Source of the DNA: Vulcanimicrobiota bacterium | Lineage (GTDB): Bacteria > Eremiobacterota > Eremiobacteria > Baltobacterales > Baltobacteraceae | Direction: 5' to 3' | Length of the DNA stretch: 7,521 bases | Assembly (NCBI GenBank): GCA_028287545.1 | Contig: JAQBPL010000184.1 | Location: 1-7,521 of the forward strand | Shown: in pieces, positions 1 through 6,203 of the stretch | How positions within the stretch are numbered: the first letter of the stretch is position 1 | How the letters are laid out: each line of letters opens with the position of its first letter | The notes under the pieces: generated by a model | The model's input: the letters and a program-made list of their open reading frames with translations, nothing else | Database searches by the model: none | Told to the model about the DNA's origin: nothing | Made by a program: the position numbers and the translations under genes

Positions 1-313
1 GCCCGACGTACGCTCCCAGGCGCAAGTTCTTCTCGACCGATAGATCGGGGAAGAGCTTGCGTCCCTCGGGGCATTGCGCGATGCCGAGCGCGACGATCGC
101 GGCCGGCCGCAGACGACCGATCTCTCGGTTTTCGAAATGGATGTGTCCGGTCGACGGAAGCAGACCGCTGAGCGCGCCGAAGAGCGACGTCTTGCCCGAA
201 CCGTTCGCGCCGAGCAGCGTGACGCATTCACCCGGCTGGACGACGAGGTCGACGCCGTCGAGCGCTGGCGACGCGCTGCCGTAGCGGACGCCGAGGTTGC
301 GAATCTCAAGCAT
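1..313 (-). CDS. livF: Branched-chain amino-acid ABC transporter ATP-binding protein LivF (partial, N-terminal 104 residues)
   Basis: This is one of the two cytoplasmic ATPases that drive a HAAT-family importer for branched-chain amino acids or related compounds. It should pair with LivG beneath the LivH/LivM membrane channel. The visible part starts [13 protein letters not shown], has Walker A GANGSGKT at residues 35-42, and carries the Q-loop (Q80) followed by [17 protein letters not shown], a stretch very typical of LivF rather than LivG. The signature motif, Walker B and H-loop lie beyond the left edge; full proteins are usually about 235 residues, so less than half is here. The ATG at 313-311 overlaps the end of livG by 8 bases, with a GGAG nine bases upstream, which suggests translational coupling. 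Real substrate specificity cannot be read from the ATPase. Family assignment is secure. Confidence 0.95.
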   Translation of the reverse strand, partial: MLEIRNLGVRYGSASPALDGVDLVVQPGECVTLLGANGSGKTSLFGALSGLLPSTGHIHFENREIGRLRPAAIVALGIAQCPEGRKLFPDLSVEKNLRLGAYVG

Positions 314-1070
314 GGGTGGCGGCTCCGAGATAGGCTTCGATCACCGCCGGATCGGCGCTGATCTCGGCCGGCGTTCCTTCGGCGATCTTCTTGCCGTGGT
401 GCAGCACGACGATCGAGTCGGCGAGCCCCATCACCAGGCTCATCTTGTGCTCGACCAGGCAGATCGTGTAGCCTTCGCTCGCCATGTGGCGGATCAGTTC
501 GGCGTGCTCGACGGTCTCTTCCGACGTCACGCCCGCGACGGGTTCGTCGAGCAGGATCAGTTTCGGCTTGGCCGCCACGGCGATCGCGATCGCGAGCCGC
601 TTCTGCGCCTCCTGCGGAATCGAGCCGGCGATGCGGCCGGCGAGCGGCTCGATGCCCGCGAAGCGCAGTGCTTCGAAAGCGGCCTCGCGGGTCTCGGCTT
701 CCTCGCGGCGCGCGCGCGGCGTGCGCAGCAGCGCGTCGAAGAGCGTGCTCTCGACGTGCATCCGGTAGCCCATCATCGCGTTGTCGAGCACGGTTTGGTG
801 CTTGAACAAGCTGGTCGTCTGAAAGGTGCGAGCGATGCCGCGGCGCGCGATCGTGTGCATCGGCAGGTGCGTGATGTCGGTGCCTTCGAAGTGGAGCGCC
901 CCGCTCGTCGCAGGATAGTAGCCCGAGATCAGGTTGAAGAGCGTCGACTTGCCGGCGCCGTTCGGACCGATGATCGCCTTGATGTGGCCTGCGGGTACGT
1001 CGAAGCTGACGTCGTCGACGGCGACGAGGCCGCCGAAGCGCTTCGTGACGTTGCGGACTTCGAGCAGCAT
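306..1070 (-). CDS. livG: Branched-chain amino-acid ABC transporter ATP-binding protein LivG
   Basis: A 254-residue cytoplasmic ATPase, the usual length for LivG, expected to form a heterodimer with LivF. Seen in the protein: Walker [10 protein letters not shown] (35-43), Q-loop in RTFQTTSLF (Q84), Walker B LILLDEP (171-177) with catalytic E176, and H-loop histidine H208 in CLVEHKM. The long insert between the Q-loop and the signature (about 100-140) is characteristic of LivG. The odd point is the ABC signature: where LivG normally has a version of LSYGQ or LPYGQ, this protein reads [13 protein letters not shown] (150-162), so the signature Ser and Gly appear replaced. The ATG at 1070 forms TAATG with the livM stop (one shared base) and has no clear Shine-Dalgarno, so it is probably translated by reinitiation. 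An in-frame open frame continues upstream to 1772, but it lies within livM and is not conserved-looking. Function as an active ATPase is likely because Walker B and the H-loop are intact. Confidence 0.95.
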   Translation of the reverse strand: MLLEVRNVTKRFGGLVAVDDVSFDVPAGHIKAIIGPNGAGKSTLFNLISGYYPATSGALHFEGTDITHLPMHTIARRGIARTFQTTSLFKHQTVLDNAMMGYRMHVESTLFDALLRTPRARREEAETREAAFEALRFAGIEPLAGRIAGSIPQEAQKRLAIAIAVAAKPKLILLDEPVAGVTSEETVEHAELIRHMASEGYTICLVEHKMSLVMGLADSIVVLHHGKKIAEGTPAEISADPAVIEAYLGAATHA

Positions 1071-2008
1071 TACGGGCGCACCCAGCGCGCGGTGAGCCGA
1101 TGGAAGCCGCCGACGATCCCCATCGGGAAGAAGCGCACCAGCAGCACCAGCATCGGCCCGAAGATCAGGAAGCGGTACTGCTGCACGCCTTGCAGCTGCT
1201 GCGAGATCTCCACCAGCACCAGCGTGCCGACCAGCGGACCGGCGATCGTTCCGATGCCCCCGATCACCAGGAACAGCAATTGCTCGAAGGTGATGTCGAG
1301 GCCGGTCTGGTCGGGGCCGAGGTTGCCGTTGTACATCGCGAACATCCCGCCGGCGAGGCCGGCCAGAAACGTCGAGAGCATGAACGCGGTCAGCCGTACG
1401 CGCGCGACGTTCACGCCGGTCGCCCGAGCGAGATCCTCGTTGTCGGCGATCGCGACGAACGTGCGTCCGACCAGCGAGTTGCGCACCAGCACGCAGATCA
1501 GGATCGTCAACGCGAGCGCCGCCAGCACCAGATAATATTTCGGCACGTCGCCCTCGAAGGTCAGCGGCCCGATCGGCGGCGGCGGCGGGATGTTGACGAT
1601 TCCGATGTTGCCGCCGGTGAGGTCTTGCCAGTTGGTGAAGACGATCGCGATCATCACGCCGACCGCCGCGGTGAAGATCGCGAAGTAGTTGCCCCGCGTT
1701 CGCAGGCTGATCATGCCGACGAGCGCGCCGAAGAGGACGCTGGCGACGCAGCCCGCCAGCAGCGCGGGCCAAAAGGGCCAGCCGGCTTTCGTCTGCAGCA
1801 GTGCGACGGCGTAGGCGCCGATCCCGAAGAATGCCGCGTGTCCGAGGTTCAGCAGTCCGGTGTAGCCGAGGATCACGTTGAGGCCGTACACGGCGATCGC
1901 GGTGATGTACGCGCTCGCGATGATCTGCAGATAGAACGATTTCGGCACGAGGAAGGGCAGCGCCACGGCGATCGCCGCGGCGAGGATCCAGAGGACGCGG
2001 CGCATCAT
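1070..2008 (-). CDS. livM: Branched-chain amino-acid ABC transporter permease LivM
   Basis: An inner-membrane permease of 312 residues, in the usual range for LivM, forming the translocation path together with LivH. Hydrophobic segments run through most of the chain. Family landmarks visible are GLNVILGYTGLLNLGHAAFFGIGAY (42-66, the LivM hallmark), the cytoplasmic coupling region IADNEDLARATGVNVARVRLTAF (187-209) that should contact the ATPases, and LFLVIGGIGTIAGPLVG (245-261). A run of five prolines (141-145) sits in the loop before residue 150. Two adjacent ATGs open the gene. The first (2008) shares ATGA with the livH stop. The second (2005) lies five bases after AAGGGA (2016-2011) and is better spaced for ribosome binding, so the protein may start one residue later. 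Overlaps on both sides place it inside a tightly coupled livHMGF operon. Confidence 0.96.
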   Translation of the reverse strand: MMRRVLWILAAAIAVALPFLVPKSFYLQIIASAYITAIAVYGLNVILGYTGLLNLGHAAFFGIGAYAVALLQTKAGWPFWPALLAGCVASVLFGALVGMISLRTRGNYFAIFTAAVGVMIAIVFTNWQDLTGGNIGIVNIPPPPPIGPLTFEGDVPKYYLVLAALALTILICVLVRNSLVGRTFVAIADNEDLARATGVNVARVRLTAFMLSTFLAGLAGGMFAMYNGNLGPDQTGLDITFEQLLFLVIGGIGTIAGPLVGTLVLVEISQQLQGVQQYRFLIFGPMLVLLVRFFPMGIVGGFHRLTARWVRP

Positions 2009-2865
2009 GTTCCCTTAGCGAAGAGGCCGGTGGGCTTGAACGTCAAGATGAGTACGAGCACGCCGAACGCGATGGCGTCCTGGTAGTTGCTGGAGATGTA
2101 CGTGCCGGCGAAACTCTCGGCGAACGCGAGAATGTACGCGCCGATGATCGCGCCGGGGACGCTGCCCATCCCGCCCAGCACGATGATCGCGAACGCCTTG
2201 AGGATCACGGTGAATCCCATCGACGGTGAGATCAGGCTGATCGAGGCGATCAACGTCGCGGCCGCGGCCGCCAGACCCGCCGAGATCGCGAACACCATCT
2301 TCGAGACGCGGTTGGTGTCGATGCCGACCAGCGCCGCGCCGGCGCGGTTCTGGGCGACCGCCTCGATCGTCGCGCCGGTGAGGGTCCGTTTGAGGAACCA
2401 GAACAGCGCGACCATCAGCACCGCCGCCGCGACGATGATGATGAGCTGCTGCTGCGTTGCCACCAAGCCGGCGAAGTGCACGACTTTGTCGTAAGGCGAC
2501 GGAAACACGCGGTAGTCGCCGCCGAACCAGACCTGCGCCAGCGTCTGCAGGAAGAACAGCACGCCGACCGCCGCGATGATCGTGTTGACCTCCGGCGCGT
2601 TGCTCAAGGGACGGAAGACGAACCGTTCCAGCAGGATGCCGACCAGCGCCAGCACGACGATCGCCAGCAGCATCGACGGCCAATACCCGACGTGCGCGAC
2701 CGTGACGCCGAAGAACGCGACGTACGCGCCGAGCATGTAGAGATGGCCGTGCGCGAAGTTCGGCACTTGCATCGTCCCATAGATCAGCGCGAGCCCGAGC
2801 GCGACCAGCGCGTACAGGCTCCCCACCACGAGTCCGTTGAGCAATTCTTGAAAGAAGAGATGCAT
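2005..2865 (-). CDS. livH: Branched-chain amino-acid ABC transporter permease LivH
   Basis: The partner permease of LivM, 286 residues and strongly hydrophobic throughout, as expected for an inner-membrane channel subunit. Landmarks: the N-terminal NGLVVGSLYALVALGLALIYG segment (10-30), VPNFAHGHLYMLGAY (34-48; most LivH proteins read VINFAHG here), the coupling region AQNRAGAALVGIDTNRVSKMVF (171-192) and IIVLGGMGSVPGAIIGAY (227-244). The ATG at 2865 is 30 bases after the stop of the upstream receptor gene. The Shine-Dalgarno match is weak (only GAG in ACGAGCG), so expression may depend on read-through from the receptor gene or on coupling. The livK-type binding-protein gene often found next to livH is absent in the window. 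The substrate may be branched-chain amino acids, but HAAT systems also carry amides, urea and aromatic acids, so it remains open. Confidence 0.96.
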   Translation of the reverse strand: MHLFFQELLNGLVVGSLYALVALGLALIYGTMQVPNFAHGHLYMLGAYVAFFGVTVAHVGYWPSMLLAIVVLALVGILLERFVFRPLSNAPEVNTIIAAVGVLFFLQTLAQVWFGGDYRVFPSPYDKVVHFAGLVATQQQLIIIVAAAVLMVALFWFLKRTLTGATIEAVAQNRAGAALVGIDTNRVSKMVFAISAGLAAAAATLIASISLISPSMGFTVILKAFAIIVLGGMGSVPGAIIGAYILAFAESFAGTYISSNYQDAIAFGVLVLILTFKPTGLFAKGT

Positions 2866-2895
2866 GCACGCTCGTTTTCGAAAGAGATTTCTTAC

Positions 2896-5544
2896 CTAAC
2901 GACGCAACGCGAAGCGTTCCCTGCTGGGAATGCGCACGAGGACTGTCGTCGCGACGCGCGTCCCGTCGGCATAGATCGGTACCGACGCGCCGACCGAAAC
3001 GTCGTGCGTCCCGACCATCACGGTCGTGCGGATCTGCCACGGCCGCGGGCTCTGCAGGTCGAGCTCGCAGCCGAGCCGCACCAGGTCGTCGCGCGACGCG
3101 CGCGGCGGGATGCGGTCCGGTTCCACGCCCAAACCCATGCGCGCGCCGGTCACCGTCGTCGCGTCCGTGAGCAGCACTTTGCCGGCCCAGCGCCGCCAAT
3201 CGACGCGGCCGTCCGCCGTCCGCGCACCGGGCATCGTCGTCGGGAACGCGATGGCGAAGCCGTTCAGGTCGAACATCGCCGCCAGCAGCGTCCCGGGTTC
3301 GGCCATCGTCGCGTCGAGGAGCGGAACGACCGCGCCGTCGACCACATGGTCCCACGATGTGCAGTATTTGGGCGGCGTGAAGCCGTCGCGCGGCGCGTCG
3401 CGCAGGTCGAAGAACGGCGCGAGCCGCTCGACCAGCTCGCCGCGTAGCTCGCGATAGTCGGTCGCGAACATCGCTTCGGCGGTGATGCGGCCGGAAGCGA
3501 TCAGCTCGCCCAGCGCGTCTTCGATCCGGGCGGAGAGCGCGCGCGTCGCTTCGCGATGCTCCTCCTCGTACAGACCGAGCGCGCGCGCTTCGGTAATGTG
3601 CAGGGCCACGTCGCCGATGCGGGCCAGCGCCATGCGCGCGGCTTCGACGGCGGGTTTCGAGGCGGAGTCGGCGATGTCGCGCGCCGCCGCGACGTCGCGC
3701 GCGACGGCGGCCAGCGAGCTCGTGACGCGCGACGCGGTCTCGCCGACTCCGGCCCCGCGCGCGGCGCTGTCGGCGATCGCGGAACCGGTCTCGGCGACCG
3801 TCGTGCGCGACGCGGCGGCGATGTCGCGCACCTCCGCCATCTCGCCGTCTTGGCGCCGGCTCTGCGCCTCGAGCTCCGTGCTGAGGTCGCTCAGGCCGAG
3901 GATCGTCTGCACGACGCCGCTCGTGTCGCGCTGGGCGGTCGCGGCAAGGCGTCCGATCTCGTCGGCGATGACGGTGAACGCGCGGCCGCGGTCGCCCGCG
4001 CGCGCCGCTTCGATCGCCGCGTTGATCGCGAGCAGGCCCGCGTCGTCGGAGACGTTGCCGATCTGCTCGAGCAGGCCGCGCGCTTCGTCGGTTCCGGCGT
4101 GCATCTGCGCGAGGCCGGCGAAGACCCGCGCGCCGAGCGCGTGCCCGGCGTCGACCGCGTCGAGCGCACGATCGAACGCGGTCAGCGCCGCGCTGCAGAC
4201 GTCTTCCAGCGCGCGCAGATCGGCCGCGATCGCCTCCGAGGTTTCCGAGAGCGCGCGCGACGTCTCGACCGACTCTTTCAGCGCGGCGGTGAGCTGCGCG
4301 AGCTGCTCGTCGTACGCGCGCACGTCCCGGGCCAGCGCTTTCCAGAACACGCCGGTGCGCGCGGTGCCTTCCGCCGCGGCGCACAGTCCGGCGACGATCG
4401 TGCGTTCGTCGGCGGTCGCGGTGCGGAGCAGCGCCTGGACCGCGTCGACGAGCGCTGCATCGGCGTCGGGCGGCGCGTTCGTCGCGTGACCGTCGGCGAC
4501 GTCGAGGATCCAGCCGGCAACCGCGTCGTCGCCGGGATCGGGCCGCGCGGGCGGCGCCAGCGCGGAGAACCCGTGATGCCGCGCGAGCGTTCCGGTCGCA
4601 TCGTCGAGGCGCCGCGCGATCGTGCCGTGCGTGTCTTCGCGGCTGCGTTCGGCGATCGTTCCCGCCAGCTCGGCGAGCGTGCGCACCGCGCCGCCGATGT
4701 GCGGTAGGGCCGCCGCCTGTTCGCCGGCGATCGCCGCGACGCGCGCGACGCCGTCGCCGAACGCGCCCGCGTGCGCCGAAGCCGTCTCGAACTTGGCGCG
4801 CGCCGCGCGCACCTCGGCCAGCACGGCGTCCATTGTGTCGGCGGCGAGCACGATGTCGGCCGAAGCGGTGCCGAGCGAAGCCCCCGTGCTGGTGACGATG
4901 ACGTTGATGTGTTCCGCCGCGTCGAGCGTCGCGGCGGAAAGCGCGCGCATGCGATCGGTGACGATGCCGAAGCCGCCGTCCACCGCGTGCGCGGCTTCGA
5001 TCGCGGCGTTGACCGCGAGCACGCGCGCGCGCCGCCCCGACGACGCGATGCCGAGGACGCTCTCGGCGACGCTGCGCCAGCCGTCGTCCATTTTTGACAT
5101 CACGCCCTGCTCGCCGCGAAAGGCTTCCCGCAGCATGCCCGTGCGGCGTTCGAGGACGTCCAGCGTTTCGATCGCGGTTTTCGTTACGGTCGGCAGCCGC
5201 TCGTAGAGCGCCGAAAGCTGCGAGGCGTGGTCGGCGACGGTCGCCGACGCCGGCTCGAGGACGCCCGCGGCGTGGCGGGCCGCCTCGACCGCCTGTGCCT
5301 GACGTTCGATCCCGGCGGTCGTCTGGTCGAGCGCCTCGCCGTCGATGCGCAGCCGCTCGCCGGCGCGTTGGACGAGCTCGGCCAGGTCGTGCAGCTCGCG
5401 GGCGAGGCGGCCGACGAGGTATGCGCCCGCCGCCTCACGCGCGTTGCGCGTCGCCGGCGGCACGGTCCAGCGTCGGGTTTCCGCGGTCTCGGCGAGCCAT
5501 GCGACGGTGCCGTCGCTGCTCCGCGCCTGCAGGAGAGAGTGCAT
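2896..5544 (-). CDS. Soluble methyl-accepting-chemotaxis-like receptor with two signalling hairpins and a C-terminal Cache-like sensor
   Basis: An 882-residue, Ala/Arg-rich, Lys-poor, mostly helical protein with no signal peptide and no membrane segment, so probably cytosolic. Two separate copies of the MCP hairpin tip are visible: RARVLAVNAAIEAAHAVDGG (172-191) and AGLLAINAAIEAARAGDRGR (502-521). Their conserved asparagines, N179 and N508, are 329 residues apart. The second copy is close to the canonical tip that binds CheA/CheW; the first has His186 where Arg is nearly invariant. A Pro-rich stretch (331-338) separates the halves. I see no clear Glu/Gln methylation pair and no C-terminal tether for CheR. 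Residues about 690-882 resemble the C-terminal Cache-like sensor of some soluble MCPs: PKYCTSWDHVVDG, FDLNGFA and a closing SVPIYADGTRVATTVLVRI. The ATG at 5544 follows GGAGG with only a 3-base spacer. The same frame stays open upstream to 5883, but that part lies antisense to the next gene and has no better ribosome site. It heads the livHMGF operon. Chemoreceptor-family membership is clear; ligand, partners and output are unknown. Confidence 0.88.
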   Translation of the reverse strand: MHSLLQARSSDGTVAWLAETAETRRWTVPPATRNAREAAGAYLVGRLARELHDLAELVQRAGERLRIDGEALDQTTAGIERQAQAVEAARHAAGVLEPASATVADHASQLSALYERLPTVTKTAIETLDVLERRTGMLREAFRGEQGVMSKMDDGWRSVAESVLGIASSGRRARVLAVNAAIEAAHAVDGGFGIVTDRMRALSAATLDAAEHINVIVTSTGASLGTASADIVLAADTMDAVLAEVRAARAKFETASAHAGAFGDGVARVAAIAGEQAAALPHIGGAVRTLAELAGTIAERSREDTHGTIARRLDDATGTLARHHGFSALAPPARPDPGDDAVAGWILDVADGHATNAPPDADAALVDAVQALLRTATADERTIVAGLCAAAEGTARTGVFWKALARDVRAYDEQLAQLTAALKESVETSRALSETSEAIAADLRALEDVCSAALTAFDRALDAVDAGHALGARVFAGLAQMHAGTDEARGLLEQIGNVSDDAGLLAINAAIEAARAGDRGRAFTVIADEIGRLAATAQRDTSGVVQTILGLSDLSTELEAQSRRQDGEMAEVRDIAAASRTTVAETGSAIADSAARGAGVGETASRVTSSLAAVARDVAAARDIADSASKPAVEAARMALARIGDVALHITEARALGLYEEEHREATRALSARIEDALGELIASGRITAEAMFATDYRELRGELVERLAPFFDLRDAPRDGFTPPKYCTSWDHVVDGAVVPLLDATMAEPGTLLAAMFDLNGFAIAFPTTMPGARTADGRVDWRRWAGKVLLTDATTVTGARMGLGVEPDRIPPRASRDDLVRLGCELDLQSPRPWQIRTTVMVGTHDVSVGASVPIYADGTRVATTVLVRIPSRERFALRR
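2906..2933 (-). repeat. Two overlapping, mutually exclusive hairpins at the 3' end of the receptor gene
   Basis: In the last codons of the receptor gene, arms at 2914-2921 and 2926-2933 form an 8-base stem with one mismatch (A opposite C in the minus-strand RNA) around a 4-base loop. Arms at 2906-2910 and 2914-2918 form a perfect 5-base stem (AACGC/GCGTT) around a 3-base loop. Both use 2914-2918, so only one can form at a time. No U-run follows, so this is not a standard intrinsic terminator. It might stabilise or modulate the mRNA between receptor and livH, but coding constraint in GC-rich DNA could also produce it. Confidence 0.4.
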
Positions 5545-5653
5545 GAACCTCCGGCGACGGGTAATCCGACGTGGGCCTTTGTCGGTTCGCGCCGCCCCGT
5601 TCCGGTCCTCCGGGCGGCAAGGAAGGGGCGGTTCCGGCCGCGCAGTGGCGAGA
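5545..5653. promoter_or_regulatory. Divergent intergenic region between the receptor-liv operon and the DUF4126 gene
   Basis: This 109-base gap separates two outward-facing genes, so promoters for both directions must lie in it or in the adjoining coding ends. I could not find a convincing sigma-70 -35/-10 pair on either strand. It contains CGTTCCGG at 5598-5605, the reverse complement of an octamer found twice upstream of the fadJ-type gene, and a related GGTTCCGG at 5630-5637. The regulatory role is inferred from layout only. Confidence 0.5.
5548..5552 (-). promoter_or_regulatory. Ribosome binding site of the receptor gene
   Basis: GGAGG on the minus strand, followed by TTC and the ATG at 5544. 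The match to the anti-Shine-Dalgarno is perfect but the 3-base spacer is shorter than usual. It still decides the start, because no other ATG, GTG or TTG in frame nearby has any such site. Confidence 0.7.
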
Positions 5654-6067
5654 ATGGTCGCCTTGCTGGGTGCCTTCGGGCTCGGGTTCGTCGCCGGCTT
5701 GCGCACGTTTACGGCTCCAGCCGCGCTGGCGTTCTCGCGCGGGCCGATTTTGACGGTGATCGCCCTGCTGGCGGCGCTGTTCGAATACGTCATGGACACG
5801 CTGCCGAACACGCCGTCGCGGACCGACCCGCGCGGCGGTCTGATCCCGCGGATCGTGAGCGGCGGGTTCTGCGGCTGGGTCATCGCGGCGGCCTGGGGCG
5901 GCTCGGCGTTCGCCGGTGCCGTCGCCGGAATCGCCGGCTCGCTAATCGGGACCTACGGCGGCCACGCGGCCCGGCTGGCCGCGATCGCCCGGATTGGGGC
6001 GCTCCCCGCTGCCTTGGTCGAGGACGTGGTGGCCATCGGGCTGGCGGCCTTCATCGTCACCCGCTGA
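5654..6067 (+). CDS. DUF4126-family small membrane protein
   Basis: A 137-residue hydrophobic protein, probably in the inner membrane with about three to four membrane-spanning or re-entrant segments (roughly 2-26, 32-50, 66-104, 117-135), many of them Gly/Ala-rich. The opening GAFGLGFVAGLRTFTAPAALAF (6-27), the short polar loop MDTLPNTPSRTDPRG (47-61) and the late VEDVVAIGLAAF (122-133) match my memory of the DUF4126 family, whose function is unknown. I chose the ATG at 5654. A GTG three codons upstream (5645) is a possible alternative, with a purine-rich GGAAGGGG 16 bases before it, while the ATG itself has only GGCGAGA. It is divergent from the receptor operon and 136 bases upstream of the fadJ-type gene, so it may share a transcript with either no partner or that gene. 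No catalytic motif is recognisable. The reading frame is well supported by its hydrophobic pattern, whereas the long frames on the opposite strand here are not protein-like. Confidence 0.78.
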   Translation: MVALLGAFGLGFVAGLRTFTAPAALAFSRGPILTVIALLAALFEYVMDTLPNTPSRTDPRGGLIPRIVSGGFCGWVIAAAWGGSAFAGAVAGIAGSLIGTYGGHAARLAAIARIGALPAALVEDVVAIGLAAFIVTR

Positions 6068-6203
6068 GCGGCGCCGGGGACCCTTCCCGCATCCGGAACG
6101 TCTCTTTGTCAAATTTCCAGGGACCGCCCTCGGCCGGAACGAAACCGCCGCCCCGGCGAGGACGAAAGTTTGTTCCGCCAAACGCATTTCGAGGGAGACG
6201 CGA
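6068..6203 (+). promoter_or_regulatory. Leader region of the fadJ-type gene with direct and inverted repeats
   Basis: A 136-base non-coding gap. The octamer CCGGAACG occurs at 6093-6100 and 6134-6141, 41 bases apart (close to four helical turns). The second copy opens a nested inverted repeat: outer arms 6136-6145 and 6168-6176 (GGAAC and AAAC, with one bulged G, against GTTT and GTTCC) and an inner perfect CGCCG/CGGCG stem (6146-6150 and 6154-6158) with a CCC loop. TTGTCA at 6106-6111 looks like a -35 element, but nothing like TATAAT lies 16-18 bases downstream. This could be an operator or a structured mRNA leader; no regulator family can be named from it. Confidence 0.4.
6191..6197 (+). 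promoter_or_regulatory. Ribosome binding site of the fadJ-type gene
   Basis: GAGGGAG ends six bases before the GTG at 6204. It is the main reason for choosing this non-ATG start, since no ATG occurs in frame between the upstream gene and the conserved start of the hydratase domain. Confidence 0.75.

Noticed and set aside
297..1535. Plus-strand open frame of 412 residues
   Set aside because: It lies opposite livG and livM, is full of Arg/His/Asp low-complexity sequence, and matches no protein family; it is a shadow caused by high G+C.
1100..2086. Plus-strand open frame of 328 residues
   Set aside because: It is antisense to livM and rich in Gln, His, Asp and Arg with no fold-like pattern, while the minus strand encodes an unmistakable permease.
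2015..4384. Minus-strand open frame of 789 residues spanning the receptor and livH in another frame
   Set aside because: It is very Arg-rich, crosses two well-supported genes, and has no recognisable domain.
3556..4707. Plus-strand open frame of 383 residues
   Set aside because: It is antisense to the helical receptor gene; composition is Arg/Gly/Ala-rich and reflects the complementary strand of Ala/Arg codons.
5545..5883. N-terminal extension of the receptor by 113 residues to an upstream ATG
   Set aside because: The extension is antisense to the DUF4126 gene, has no conserved look, and the ATG at 5544 has a GGAGG directly upstream.
6068..6092. Possible terminator after the DUF4126 gene
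   Set aside because: Only a weak CGGG/CCCG pairing is present and no T-run follows.
6106..6111. TTGTCA as a sigma-70 -35 element before the fadJ-type gene
   Set aside because: There is no acceptable -10 hexamer at the right spacing.
6095..6140. GGAAC motifs as ECF sigma -35 elements
   Set aside because: No CGTC-type -10 element lies 16-17 bases downstream of either copy.
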